NCBI GenBank assembly: GCA_963785585.1
Contig: CAWAVW010000004.1
Coordinates: 1,550,001 to 1,614,000, forward strand
DNA length: 64,000 nt
Source of the DNA: Palsa-295 sp963785585
Lineage (GTDB): Bacteria > Acidobacteriota > Terriglobia > Acidiferrales > UBA7541
Direction: 5' to 3'
The notes beneath the pieces are model-generated. The model searched no databases. It was not told where the DNA came from and saw only the letters and a list, made by a program, of their open reading frames with translations. Numbering within the stretch: the first letter of the stretch is position 1; each line of letters begins with the position of its first letter. Shown here one piece after another: positions 41,217 through 50,490 of this stretch. Position numbers and translations under genes: made by a program.

Positions 41217-42649
41217 CGGCGCGCGGCCACCTGCGACTTCAGCGCGGCCAGCAGTTTTCCACTCAGTCCATCGAAGCTGCCGTTCGACATGATCATCACC
41301 ACATCCCTGGGCTTGGCGCGCTCCGAAAGATAGTCCACGATTTCGTCTGTTGCCGCAAACGCTTTTGCCGGCCGGCCTCGCTCTTGGATCAGTCCAGCAA
41401 TCGTTTCGGGAGACAGGCGCTCGTCGTCCTCGAGTAGCTGCGCGCGGTTCACCGGACCGATCAGCACCACATCGGCGAGCGCCAGCGCGTCTGGCAACAC
41501 GTCCTGGAAAATCTTCCTGCGCATCGTGTTAGTGCGCGGCTCGACCACCGCCCAAATCTTCTGGCCGGGCCAGCGCGTGCGTGTAGCCTCCAGATTCATG
41601 CGGATGGCGGTTGGGTGGTGCGCGAAATCCTCTACAACTAGCACGCCGTTTTCCTCGCCCTTGATTTCCATGCGCTTGCGGACGCTTACAAACGTGGCGA
41701 GCGCGCGCTCGATCGCGTCGCATTCCACCGATCGCCCGTAGGCGATCGCTATCGCGGCAAGCGCGTTCAACACGTTGTGCAGGCCGGCAAGAGGCATGCG
41801 AATGCGCGTCACTTCGTTGCCTTTATAGGCCACGCGGAATTCCGTAGCGCCATCGTTCCACTGAATATCGCCGGCCTGCCAATCGCACGCGGCACTCAAT
41901 CCGAACGTTTCCACCGGACAGAAAGCTTTGGCTACCACCTTCTTCAGTTCATCCGAGTCGCCAAGCCGCAGAACCTTCCCGCGCGCGGGAACCAGATTCA
42001 CAAGGCGCCTGAATTGTTCTGAAATTGCTTCGAGGTTTGCATAAATATCGGCGTGATCGTATTCGAGCGACGTGAGAACCAATTCGTCCGGATGGTAATG
42101 CAGGAACTTCGGAACGCGATCGAAAAACGCCGATTCATACTCGTCGCCCTCGACGATGAACTCTTCGCCGCCGCCTAGCCCGTAGCTTTTGTCGCCAAAA
42201 TTGGGAGCAACGCCCCCAATCAGAAAATCAGGACGGCGTCCGGCGGTGTGGAAAATCCACGCCAGCATCGCGGTCGTCGTGGTTTTGCCATGGGTTCCCG
42301 CCACAACGATCGACGTGTGATTGGGAATGAACACTTGCTCGAGCAACTGCGGCATGGAGCAGTACGGCAATTTCTCGTTCAGCAGATATTCGACTTCGGG
42401 ATTTCCGCGCGCGACTACGTTTCCAACAACGGTCAGGTCCGGCGCCGGTTGCAGATTTTCAGGACGGTATCCGTCATTCCAGATAATTCCCAAAGAATCG
42501 AGCAGCGTGGAAGCGGGTGGATACACGTTTCGATCGGTCCCCGTCACGCGAAACCCGCGCTCCTTGAGCATTCCGGCCACAGGCGCCATCGCCGCGCCTG
42601 CGACTCCGATCAGGTGAATATGTTCGATGGCCTTTCCGTTTCCGTTCAA
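41213..42649 (-). CDS. mpl: UDP-N-acetylmuramate:tripeptide ligase Mpl
   Basis: Mpl joins the recycled tripeptide L-Ala-gamma-D-Glu-meso-Dap to UDP-MurNAc in peptidoglycan recycling. It is a Mur ligase of 478 residues with three domains. The ATP loop reads VAGTHGKTTTTAMLAWIFH near residue 115; FIVEGDEYESAFFDRVPKF, VLTSLEYDHADIYA and VVEDFAHHPTAIRMNLEATR in part are Mpl-type signatures. The N-terminus HIHLIGVAGAAMAPVAGMLKERGF matches Mpl, not MurC. The start is TTG at 42649. It follows the LD-carboxypeptidase gene after 53 bases, an apparent cell-wall recycling pair. Confidence 0.94.
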   Translation of the reverse strand: MNGNGKAIEHIHLIGVAGAAMAPVAGMLKERGFRVTGTDRNVYPPASTLLDSLGIIWNDGYRPENLQPAPDLTVVGNVVARGNPEVEYLLNEKLPYCSMPQLLEQVFIPNHTSIVVAGTHGKTTTTAMLAWIFHTAGRRPDFLIGGVAPNFGDKSYGLGGGEEFIVEGDEYESAFFDRVPKFLHYHPDELVLTSLEYDHADIYANLEAISEQFRRLVNLVPARGKVLRLGDSDELKKVVAKAFCPVETFGLSAACDWQAGDIQWNDGATEFRVAYKGNEVTRIRMPLAGLHNVLNALAAIAIAYGRSVECDAIERALATFVSVRKRMEIKGEENGVLVVEDFAHHPTAIRMNLEATRTRWPGQKIWAVVEPRTNTMRRKIFQDVLPDALALADVVLIGPVNRAQLLEDDERLSPETIAGLIQERGRPAKAFAATDEIVDYLSERAKPRDVVMIMSNGSFDGLSGKLLAALKSQVAARR

Positions 42650-42702
42650 AATTTTCGCTCTCCCAAAAGAAATTCTCCGTCACGCAGCCCAGGCGCGTTT
42701 TG

Positions 42703-43644
42703 CTAGGACGCGCGACACGCGGGCTCGAGGGTTTCGAGCGCACACGCGGCTCCGGCAACCAGACGCGCTCGCACGCCGAGCGGCACCGTAACCATCGCGC
42801 GTTTGGTGTGGCCCACGGCTGCGCCCCAAATGACCGGTACGCCAAGCGAACCTAGAATCCGCGCGGCCACGTCGCGGACTGTCTCCGTGCCCGCCGGGCC
42901 TTCGCATTCCGGGAATTCGCCCAGCAGGATGCCCTTCACGCCACGAAGCGCTCCTGCCTGTTTCAGGTGCATCAACGCGCGATCCACTTGCCACGGCTTC
43001 ATGCCGCGATCCTCCAGCAACAGAATCGCGCCATTGGTGTCGAGCGCCCACGGCGTTCCAATCGCGGTGTAGATCAGCGTCAAGCATCCACCGAGTAGAG
43101 TTCCCTCAGCGCTTCCCCCGGTGATCGCCTCGGCTCCTGCGAGCGGGATCGGCCAACCTTTTTCCGTCTCCGTCAGCGCATTCTTGAAACTCGTAGCCTC
43201 GTAGCCGCACGCCGCTCCCGGCCCCGCGTCCAACCCTGCCGCGACCATCGGCCCATACGTCGTCACCCAGCGATATTTCTGCCACAGGAAAATCTGCAAC
43301 GTCGTCAGGTCGCTGTAACCGCAAAAAAGTTTTGGTAACGAAGCCCGCGGCGTCCACGATTCGAGCAAATAATTTGCACCGTAACCGCCGCGCGAGCAGA
43401 TCACCGCTTTCGTGTCGCTCTCACACAGGGCCGAATCGAGTTGCTCCGCGCGATCCGTCACGGTGCCGGCAAAAAACCCATCCTTCGCCAGCACCCGGCC
43501 GGCGTCCAGCTTCACGCGGTAACCGATGCGCTCAATTTCCGCCAGGCCGTTCCGCAATCGCGCTTCGTCCACCGGACTGGAAAGTGACACCACGCGCACG
43601 GAATCGCCCGCGCGCAACGCAACCGGTTTCATCGCTTCAGACAT
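42703..43644 (-). CDS. LD-carboxypeptidase (LdcA, S66 family)
   Basis: The 313-residue cytoplasmic serine peptidase releases the terminal D-Ala from recycled tetrapeptides, producing the tripeptide that Mpl uses. Motifs are RAGDSVRVVSLSSPVDEARL, ICSRGGYGANYLLE, FCGYSDLTTLQIFLW, LLGGCLTLIYTAIGTP and VIWGAAVGHTKRAMVTVPLG, with the catalytic serine, glutamate and histidine in the last blocks. No signal peptide is present, which agrees with cytoplasmic recycling. It directly precedes mpl on the same strand. Confidence 0.92.
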   Translation of the reverse strand: MSEAMKPVALRAGDSVRVVSLSSPVDEARLRNGLAEIERIGYRVKLDAGRVLAKDGFFAGTVTDRAEQLDSALCESDTKAVICSRGGYGANYLLESWTPRASLPKLFCGYSDLTTLQIFLWQKYRWVTTYGPMVAAGLDAGPGAACGYEATSFKNALTETEKGWPIPLAGAEAITGGSAEGTLLGGCLTLIYTAIGTPWALDTNGAILLLEDRGMKPWQVDRALMHLKQAGALRGVKGILLGEFPECEGPAGTETVRDVAARILGSLGVPVIWGAAVGHTKRAMVTVPLGVRARLVAGAACALETLEPACRAS

Positions 43645-43781
43645 CGCCGAAATCGAGCATAAGGAATTTCAGAGGGTGAGTCCACACGAGGTGAGGCGGC
43701 AGTTTTCTTCCCAGCATGGGCGGGGAGGAGGCGCGCAGGGCCACGGTCGAACGCTGACTGAGAGCGCCACGACTCACAAAC

Positions 43782-43804
43782 GCCGACACTGCGCTAGAGT
43801 CGGC
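43782..43804 (-). terminator. Hairpin after the TIG/propeller lipoprotein gene
   Basis: GCCGAC at 43782-43787 and GTCGGC at 43799-43804 form a 6-base stem with an 11-base loop, 42 bases past the stop of the minus-strand lipoprotein gene. The following sequence on that strand is only weakly T-rich, so termination is uncertain. The rest of the 202-base gap (43645-43846) shows no gene. Confidence 0.22.
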
Positions 43805-43846
43805 CGAGAAAATTAGAATCGAAGAATTTAGCGCGACGAACCGCTC

Positions 43847-45994
43847 TTAAAAGGGGGTAATCGCCATGAAGATATCGCCTACGCCGTTCGAGGGTCGAGC
43901 AGGAATCGATTCAGGCGCATAAAAGGCTGCGAACCGCCCGTTCGCGGTGATCGGCACAGGAGTGTATTTGTCCGCCGTCACGCCGGAGGTTTCCGAACCG
44001 AGGCTGGGAGCGGGCGGGCAGGTGGTCAACATGCAACCCGTGGAACATGGCGTGGCAGCGTCAACGGCATACGTATGCGCCACGCACGCCCGGCCTGCGC
44101 CAAAGCACAGATCGCGCACGTCCACCACGCCTTCGGACGAACTGCCGCTCGAAACAGAAGCAGCGACAAACGAGACGTACCGTCCGCTCGCGCTCAACGA
44201 CGGCGAATACGCTTCCAATTTTCCCGCGGCAGCGGCCGCGGCATCCGGTGCCACGGCCGACGTCATCGGCGAACAGGCACTTAGCGCGCCGGCGCAGGTA
44301 TCTCGCACAAAAACGCGGCTGGCGTTGGGAGTACCCCCGGTGCCATTGCTGATGGGCTGCGATTGAAACGCTACGTACCGCCCGTTTGCGCTGATTGAGG
44401 GCGCAAAATTGGATCCGGGAATTACCGCACCGTCGGAGCCGACGGACACACGGTTCGACGTTGGTTTACATCCCGCGGGCGCATCCGATCCGAGGCATGT
44501 ATCGGCCACGACGACCTCCGCCGTCGCGCCCGCCCCCGGCGCGCCTCCGACCACAGCCTCCGTTCCGTTCCAGACTTCATACGCAACGTAGCGCCCCGTA
44601 GCGGAAATTGCCGGGCGAGCACCCTGCGCAAAAGTGCTCCGATCCTGCTCGTCCATCGCCACGGCGTAGGTCTGCGCCACGCAAGTCTTCGCCGCTGTGG
44701 GGCCTGCGCATGTGTCTCGCACATAGACGGCCGGTTGCAGATGCGGCACGCCGGGCACTAGATTCGTCGCCGACGATTCGAAAGCGACAAACCGGCCGTC
44801 GTAACTCAAGGAAGGCCGCGAACTGGGGCCATCGGCCGGCGCGGCATCAGCGCCAACCGAGATCAAGTCCGTGTGGGGCGCGCAATTCGCGGGCGCGCTT
44901 GGTCCGGTACAAAGATCGCGCACGTACAATTCCGTAAACCCGGACGCACCACCGCCTGCGGCGAGCGCGCCATTCGTGGCCAGATTTGTCGCGCGCGAAA
45001 TGAAAGCGACGAACCGCCCGTCGCCGCTCATCGAAACCTGGCGACCGACTTTGCCATTCGCGATTGAGCCGTCCGGGGCCAAATCGACGGCAGCCGTTTG
45101 CGGAATGCACGATGCCTGATTCATGCATGTGTCGCGAACGAAAATGTTTCCGGATGCGCCTTCCGAAACCAGATTCTTCGCCTGGGAATAGAACGCCACA
45201 TACCGTCCGTCGTGGCTCATCGCCGGAGCTTCGCTGGGTCCGTCGGAAGCGCCACCGAGCGCGCTCACCGAGACGACCTGAGGGAACGTGAGGTTATTGC
45301 CGCTCACGGTGCCGACCGTAAACGTGAGGCCCGGCGAAAACAAATTGTTGCCGCCGCCCGTTGGCGTGTACACGCTGATGCTGGCCAGCGATGCGGACGT
45401 CAAGTAGGTGGAATCGACCGTCGCGGTGAGCTGCGTCGAACTGACCACATACGTCGGGCAAAGCGGCGAACCGTTCCAGGCAATTACCGAGCTCGGCTGG
45501 AATCCCGTGCCATTCACGGTGATCGTGAAGGCGGCGGCGTTCACCCCCGCGGACGTGGGCGAAATCGTCGAGATCAAAGGGGTGTTGTTTTGCACCGGGT
45601 TGATGGTAAACGTCGCCGCGGGTGATACGCCGCCGCCCGGCGTCGGATTCGAAACGGTTACCTGGGCAATGCCGGATGTCGCGACGTCCGAAGCGAGGAT
45701 CGAAACCGCCAGTTGATTCGTATCGTTGTTATAGACGGTGGTGCGCGCAGAGCCATTCCAGTAGGCCGTTGAAACTCCGGTCGTATTGGCGATTTTCCCG
45801 TTCAGGAAGTTGTTGCCGGTCAGGTAGAGCGTGAAGGATTGCGTTCCGGCCGTCACACTCGACGGGAACACGCCCGTCACCGACGGCGTGGGATTAATCA
45901 CGGCCGAATTGGACGAGCCGCAGCTCGCCAGAAAAACGGCCAATCCCGCCATCAAAAGGCTCAACGCTCCCGACCGCAATGAACTCAAAATCAT
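43847..45994 (-). CDS. Lipoprotein with two TIG domains and a beta-propeller
   Basis: The 715-residue protein has a lipoprotein signal (LSLLMAGLAVFLASCGSSNS, lipid site Cys25). Two IPT/TIG immunoglobulin-like domains cover about residues 36-135 (PSVTGVFPSSVTAGTQSFTL) and 140-230 (PLISTISPTSAGVNAAAFTI). The rest is six TolB/PD40-like blades with the pattern DGRYVAFYSQA, RFVAFISRA and YVRDTC or DLC. Each blade carries a C-x(5-8)-C pair after VRD. No catalytic residues are visible; binding of polysaccharide or protein at the cell surface is the likely role. GGAGG touches the ATG directly, while a TTG six bases downstream has ideal spacing, so the true start may be 45988. Confidence 0.82.
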   Translation of the reverse strand: MILSSLRSGALSLLMAGLAVFLASCGSSNSAVINPTPSVTGVFPSSVTAGTQSFTLYLTGNNFLNGKIANTTGVSTAYWNGSARTTVYNNDTNQLAVSILASDVATSGIAQVTVSNPTPGGGVSPAATFTINPVQNNTPLISTISPTSAGVNAAAFTITVNGTGFQPSSVIAWNGSPLCPTYVVSSTQLTATVDSTYLTSASLASISVYTPTGGGNNLFSPGLTFTVGTVSGNNLTFPQVVSVSALGGASDGPSEAPAMSHDGRYVAFYSQAKNLVSEGASGNIFVRDTCMNQASCIPQTAAVDLAPDGSIANGKVGRQVSMSGDGRFVAFISRATNLATNGALAAGGGASGFTELYVRDLCTGPSAPANCAPHTDLISVGADAAPADGPSSRPSLSYDGRFVAFESSATNLVPGVPHLQPAVYVRDTCAGPTAAKTCVAQTYAVAMDEQDRSTFAQGARPAISATGRYVAYEVWNGTEAVVGGAPGAGATAEVVVADTCLGSDAPAGCKPTSNRVSVGSDGAVIPGSNFAPSISANGRYVAFQSQPISNGTGGTPNASRVFVRDTCAGALSACSPMTSAVAPDAAAAAAGKLEAYSPSLSASGRYVSFVAASVSSGSSSEGVVDVRDLCFGAGRACVAHTYAVDAATPCSTGCMLTTCPPAPSLGSETSGVTADKYTPVPITANGRFAAFYAPESIPARPSNGVGDIFMAITPF

Positions 45995-46250
45995 CCTCCG
46001 AATATTTTCGACAGTCTTCCACCGCGCGTAACCTGACCCGCGGTGCGATTGCTTTCACCGGTTGAAACAGAACTCAATGATGATACAGAATTTCGCCGCA
46101 ACAAGAAGACATTGGGAACAAAATTCGAACCAAAATTGATAACACTCCCCGGAATGACCCGTCAACTCGGATTCACGCCAAAGTTATTCGGTTGCCCGCG
46201 GTCGATTGCCATCGCGCTGATTCCGGAAACCGCAGTACCATGCGCTTGCA
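45995..46250. other. Divergent intergenic region, 256 bases
   Basis: This is the longest non-coding stretch and less GC-rich than its surroundings. It separates the minus-strand lipoprotein gene from the plus-strand hydrolase gene and must hold both promoters. On the plus strand TTGAAA (46062-46067) followed after 16 bases by TACAGA is the best candidate, but the match is weak. I see no repeats, tRNA or riboswitch-like structure in it. Confidence 0.4.
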
Positions 46251-47126
46251 ATGCCGCCAACCGTGAACGAAGCACCCGTGCCGGTCAAAGTTTCCGTCAA
46301 TTCGTTTACGTTTGACGCGATATCCCTCGGCCCGTCCTCGGGTGAACTGGTTCTCTTCCTCCACGGCTTTCCGGAATTCGCCGACTCGTGGGTTCCCCTC
46401 ATGGCGGCGGTCAGTCATGCCGGAGTCCGGACGGTCGCATTCGACCAGCGCGGATATTCGCCGGGTGCGCGGCCCGCGGCCATGGAGGAATACCAAATTA
46501 CCCGGCTGATATCCGACATTGTGGGAGCCGCCGGCCAACTCGGCGCGAAACAATTCCATCTTGTCGGTCACGACTGGGGTGGCATGCTCGCGTGGCATGT
46601 CGCCGCCGAGCATCCGGAACTGTTGCACTCCGTGTCTATACTTTCCACGCCGCACCCCGTCGCCTTTCTAAATGCGTTGCAAACCGACTCCGACCAGCAG
46701 GACCGATCGCGCTACATCAAAATCTTCCGCATGCCCGGACACATGGCCGAAGCAGCGCTTTTGGCGGAAGATGCGAAGCGGCTGCGCGCGGCCTACGAAG
46801 ACAAACTGCCGGCGGCGCAGATCGATGCGAATGTCCGCAGGCTGTCCGAGCCCGGAGCTTTAACGGCCGCGCTGAATTGGTACCGTGCGATGACCCTCGA
46901 TCCGTCGTTCGATGGCGCCTCCAAAATCATAACGGTGCCCACCCTCTACGTGTGGGGCGAACAAGATCACGCGCTCGGCGAATCCGCCGCGCTGGCCACC
47001 GCTCAATTCGTCACCGCACCGTACAACTTCGTTCGATTGCCCGGCAAATCGCACTGGCTACAGACCGAAGCAATCGCCGAGATCGCCCCGGTTCTTGTCG
47101 ATCATATTCGCGCGCACGCATCGTAA
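46251..47126 (+). CDS. Alpha/beta hydrolase, epoxide-hydrolase-like
   Basis: The 291-residue protein has the fold order of soluble epoxide hydrolases and haloalkane dehalogenases: oxyanion region LVLFLHGFPEFADSW, FDQRGYSPGARP, the nucleophile Asp in GHDWGGMLAWHVA, an acidic residue in YVWGEQDHALGESAA and the catalytic His in PGKSHWLQTE. No signal peptide is present. An aspartate nucleophile (HDWGG) favours epoxide hydrolase over esterases, but the substrate is open. A second plus-strand gene follows after 124 bases. Confidence 0.88.
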   Translation: MPPTVNEAPVPVKVSVNSFTFDAISLGPSSGELVLFLHGFPEFADSWVPLMAAVSHAGVRTVAFDQRGYSPGARPAAMEEYQITRLISDIVGAAGQLGAKQFHLVGHDWGGMLAWHVAAEHPELLHSVSILSTPHPVAFLNALQTDSDQQDRSRYIKIFRMPGHMAEAALLAEDAKRLRAAYEDKLPAAQIDANVRRLSEPGALTAALNWYRAMTLDPSFDGASKIITVPTLYVWGEQDHALGESAALATAQFVTAPYNFVRLPGKSHWLQTEAIAEIAPVLVDHIRAHAS

Positions 47127-47250
47127 CCGCCCATTGCGCCTCTGAGTTGTGCCACGTCTGCGGAGGGCCTCGTTACCGAATCGAACCGAGAAATTCTTTC
47201 GATTGAATCCGGAAGAATACGAAGTCACAATGCCCGGCAGGAGCGTGCCA

Positions 47251-47712
47251 ATGACGACACGATTCTGGATCGCCCCAGCTATCCTGACTCTCCTCTGCGC
47301 CTCACCTGCCGCGCCGCAAAGAGACTCCGAATCCCCTACAGCGAAAATCGTCGCCCTCGAAAACAAATGGAACGCCGCCTACAAACAGCGGGATGTTTCC
47401 ACGATGAATTCGCTCCTCGCCTCGGATTTCGTAATTACGATTGAGGACGGCAGCACCTTCAGCAAGACAGGTTATATCGCGCACTGCGGCGACAAAAACA
47501 CTCAGGTGGACATATCGGATTTTTCGGACTTAAAAGTCCGGATACACGGCAACACGGCGATCGTTACGGGGAGTTACCACGAAAAGGGACTTACGGGCGG
47601 AATTCCCTACGAATATCACGATCGAATGACCGACGTATGGATGCTCGTCGACGGGCGGTGGCAGGTGGTTGCTTCCCACTACAGCATTCCGGTCAAGGGG
47701 GCGTCCGCGTAG
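47251..47712 (+). CDS. Secreted NTF2-like (DUF4440) protein
   Basis: I choose the ATG at 47251 because AGGAG lies seven bases before it and a signal peptide follows directly (MTTRFWIAPAILTLLCASPAAPQR); earlier ATGs at 47149 and 47230 lack both. The mature part is a DUF4440 domain: KIVALENKWNAAYKQRDVSTM, FVITIEDGSTFSKTGYIAHC in part, and TDVWMLVDGRWQVVASHYS. NTF2-like folds act as small-molecule binding or stabilising domains; no catalytic residues are evident. It converges on the PfkB kinase gene with 21 bases between stops. Confidence 0.82.
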   Translation: MTTRFWIAPAILTLLCASPAAPQRDSESPTAKIVALENKWNAAYKQRDVSTMNSLLASDFVITIEDGSTFSKTGYIAHCGDKNTQVDISDFSDLKVRIHGNTAIVTGSYHEKGLTGGIPYEYHDRMTDVWMLVDGRWQVVASHYSIPVKGASA

Positions 47713-47733
47713 CCGGGGTTCAGGCGCTGCGTC

Positions 47734-48642
47734 TCACAGGCTAAACGAGGTCAGCTTCGAGAATTGCCTGGCGCGCCCTTGAATTTCCGATTTCTTCAGC
47801 TTCTTCAGGCGGTCCACGCCGAACCGCTCGACCGCAAAACTGCCGAGCACAGAGCCATACACCATCGCCGCGCGCAGGGTCTTTTCGTTGACCTTGCCAA
47901 CACCCGCCAGGTACCCCATGAAACCGCCCGCGAAACTGTCGCCTGCGCCGGTCGGATCGTGGACTTCCTCGAGCGGAAATGCCGGAACCGAAAACAGAAA
48001 CTTGTTGTGAACCATCAGCGCGCCGTGCTCGCCACGCTTGATCACCAGCGTCTTCGGCCCCATCTTGAACACCGCCTTGGCGGCCTTCATCAGGTTGTGC
48101 TCGCCGGACAACTGCCGAGTCTCGTCGTCGTTAATCATCAACACATCCACATGTTTCAGCGTTTCCTTCAGCTCCGCAGGAGTTCCGCTAATCCAGTAAT
48201 TCATGGTGTCGAGCCCGACGATTTTCGGCGTGCCCTTCACCTGATGAAGCACGGAGCGCTGCAGCGTGGGATCGATGTTCCCGAGAAAAATGAACCGCGA
48301 ATCGGTGTAAGCGGGCGGGAGCGTGGGCTTAAAGTTTGCGAAGACGTTCAGGTCGGTCACCAGCGTCGTGCGCTCGTTCATATTCTGGCTATACTTGCCG
48401 GCCCAGAAAAAGGTTTTGCCTTCGGCGCGTTCGAGGCCGGTCAAATCAATCCGGCGGTTCTTGAACACGGACTTGTGTTGCTCGGTGAAGTCATCGCCGA
48501 CGATCGCCACCAGGCGTACCGGCGTGAACTGGCTTGCCGCCAGGGCAAAATAGCTCGCTGCCCCTCCCAGCGTTTTCTCCACTTTTCCGAACGGCGTTTC
48601 AATTCCGTCAAACGCAACCGAGCCGACCACGAGTAGTGACAT
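47734..48642 (-). CDS. PfkB-family carbohydrate/nucleoside kinase
   Basis: The 302-residue kinase opens with LLVVGSVAFDGIETPFGKVEKTLGGAASYFAL in part, has the first PfkB signature there, and the second, DPTGAGDSFAGGFMGYLAG, near residue 240 with the catalytic aspartate. Its nearest functional relatives are ribokinase and adenosine kinase. It lies 47 bases downstream of mtnP on the same strand, so a role in nucleoside or methylthioribose salvage is likely, although the substrate cannot be read from the sequence. Confidence 0.9.
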   Translation of the reverse strand: MSLLVVGSVAFDGIETPFGKVEKTLGGAASYFALAASQFTPVRLVAIVGDDFTEQHKSVFKNRRIDLTGLERAEGKTFFWAGKYSQNMNERTTLVTDLNVFANFKPTLPPAYTDSRFIFLGNIDPTLQRSVLHQVKGTPKIVGLDTMNYWISGTPAELKETLKHVDVLMINDDETRQLSGEHNLMKAAKAVFKMGPKTLVIKRGEHGALMVHNKFLFSVPAFPLEEVHDPTGAGDSFAGGFMGYLAGVGKVNEKTLRAAMVYGSVLGSFAVERFGVDRLKKLKKSEIQGRARQFSKLTSFSL

Positions 48643-48689
48643 TTTTAGCCTTCCGTCCCAGTGGACGAGTTATGAAAAGCGGATAGAAA

Positions 48690-49592
48690 TTATTTCGCGA
48701 AATATTTACCAATAATGGGAGCGAGACGCTTTTTCGTTGCCGCGGGAATTTTTGCGCGATCGGTGAGAATCGCGTGCGCCAGCGCCGAACCGCACTTGCA
48801 CGAGCGGCTTTCCGGGAGTTCGCGAACCACTTCATGAAGGGCCCGCTGCACGTTTTCGGTGTTGCGCGTCAGGTTCTCGATGATTTCCTTTACCGTGACG
48901 GCGTCGTGCTGCGGATGCCAGCAATCGTAGTCCGTCACCATGGCGATCGTCGCGTAACAAATCTCCGCTTCCCGCGCCAGCTTGGCTTCCGTGAGATTGG
49001 TCATGCCGATCACGTCAAACTGCAATTGACGGTAGGTATTCGACTCCGCCAGCGTCGAGAACTGCGGCCCTTCCATGCAAACGTATGTGCCGCCGCGATG
49101 CGCCTTCACTCCGGCGCGTCCGCAAGCGTCGGCCACGTGCGCCGATAAATGCGCGCACGTCGGCTTGTCGAACCCCACATGCGCCGCAATGCCACCGCCA
49201 AAAAAAGTGGATGCGCGGTTCTTGGTGCGGTCGAAGAATTGATCGGCTAACACAAAATCCATCGGAGGCAGGTCGTCGCGCAGCGATCCAACCGCGCTCA
49301 CCGAGAGGATGCGCTCGACGCCGAGCAACTTCATCGCGCACACGTTCGCGCGATAATTGATCTCACTGGGCGAATAGAGATGTCCGCGGCCATGTCGCGC
49401 CAAAAACGCCACGCGCTTCCCTTCGAGCGTCCCAATCACGATCGCATCGGACGGATCGCCAAACGGCGTTTTGACGCGCACTTCGCGCGTCTCCGTCAGG
49501 CCCGGCATGTGATACAAGCCGCTGCCGCCGATGATTCCGACCTTCACAACTTCGCGCTTCGATTTTGCCGGCTTTTTCTTCCCTTTCGTCAT
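48690..49592 (-). CDS. mtnP: S-methyl-5'-thioadenosine phosphorylase
   Basis: MtnP splits methylthioadenosine, a by-product of polyamine and other SAM-dependent pathways, into adenine and 5-methylthioribose-1-phosphate. The 300-residue protein is in the nucleoside phosphorylase-I fold: KVGIIGGSGLYHMPGLTETR, FLARHGRGHLYSPSEINYRANV in part, RILSVSAVGSLRDDLPPMDFV in part and YVCMEGPQFSTLAESNTYR. A Lys-rich N-terminus precedes the domain. The ATG at 49592 begins the frame. It is probably co-transcribed with the PfkB kinase gene. Confidence 0.93.
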   Translation of the reverse strand: MTKGKKKPAKSKREVVKVGIIGGSGLYHMPGLTETREVRVKTPFGDPSDAIVIGTLEGKRVAFLARHGRGHLYSPSEINYRANVCAMKLLGVERILSVSAVGSLRDDLPPMDFVLADQFFDRTKNRASTFFGGGIAAHVGFDKPTCAHLSAHVADACGRAGVKAHRGGTYVCMEGPQFSTLAESNTYRQLQFDVIGMTNLTEAKLAREAEICYATIAMVTDYDCWHPQHDAVTVKEIIENLTRNTENVQRALHEVVRELPESRSCKCGSALAHAILTDRAKIPAATKKRLAPIIGKYFAK

Positions 49593-49653
49593 ACTCGTTC
49601 AGCGGCTCCTATCGTTTGAAAATTTGCGATGCGCTCGCCCTGCGTCCGGCGGG

Positions 49654-50490
49654 CTAATCGATCTTTACCGGCTCGGCTTCAAATCCACCGTCGCGTTCGC
49701 GCAGATACGCCGAAGGCGCTTTCACGTCGTGGCCAAATAATGCCAGCGAGCCTTCCTGGACCACTTCTGGAATCCATCGCTTCTTGTTTTCGAGCGTCGT
49801 CATCGGATAAAGGTCGTAGCCCATAATCCATGGCAGCGGCAGGTGTGCGACCGTCGGCACTAAATCCGCAAAGAAAAATGCCGACTTCCCGCCGCCGGAC
49901 AATTTCACGCACTGCATGTTCGCGGTGTGTCCGGGCACGCGAATCAATTCCACGCCCGGCGCGATCGCCCGGTCGGCCTCCAGCAGGGAAAGCTTGCTCG
50001 CCTTTTCCAACGGGACGAAATTATCGGCGAAGTAGCTCGCCTGATCGCGCTCGTTGGGATTTTTGGCGTGCTCGTACTCGCCGCGCTGGACCACGTAACG
50101 AGCGTTTGGATACGCAGGCACAATTTTATCGTGAACCCGGCGCGTATTTCCTCCGCAGTGGTCGAAATGCAAATGCGTGTTAATGACGATGTCGATCTCC
50201 GTCGTGTCCAGGCCGTAGTCACGCAGACGATGATTCAAGAACGGCCCGTCCAGCCCGTAAATCTGGCGGAATTTCTCGTCCATCTTGTCGCCCGCGCCAG
50301 TTTCCACCAGGATCGTTTTACCTCCCGCCTTCACCAGCAGGCAGTTCATCGCCAGTTGAATTCTGTTTTTCGCGTCCGAGTGGACTTTTTTCTCCCACAA
50401 CACTTTCGGAACGACTCCAAACATCGCGCCGCCATCGAGCCACACGTGTCCGTCGGAAAGAATGTGGAATTCCAAATCGCCCAGTTTCAA
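49654..50490 (-). CDS. MBL-fold metallo-hydrolase
   Basis: The 278-residue metallo-beta-lactamase-fold hydrolase has the zinc motif NTHLHFDHCGGNTR (HxHxDH) near residue 100, ILVETGAGDKMDEKFRQIYG, and later histidines in LIRVPGHTANMQCVKL and FGHDVKAPSA. There is no signal peptide. It belongs to the group that includes lactonases and AttM-like enzymes. The start is TTG, which overlaps the TGA of meaB (TTGA), so the genes are translationally coupled. A link to acyl-CoA metabolism is suggested only by position. Confidence 0.9.
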   Translation of the reverse strand: MKLGDLEFHILSDGHVWLDGGAMFGVVPKVLWEKKVHSDAKNRIQLAMNCLLVKAGGKTILVETGAGDKMDEKFRQIYGLDGPFLNHRLRDYGLDTTEIDIVINTHLHFDHCGGNTRRVHDKIVPAYPNARYVVQRGEYEHAKNPNERDQASYFADNFVPLEKASKLSLLEADRAIAPGVELIRVPGHTANMQCVKLSGGGKSAFFFADLVPTVAHLPLPWIMGYDLYPMTTLENKKRWIPEVVQEGSLALFGHDVKAPSAYLRERDGGFEAEPVKID

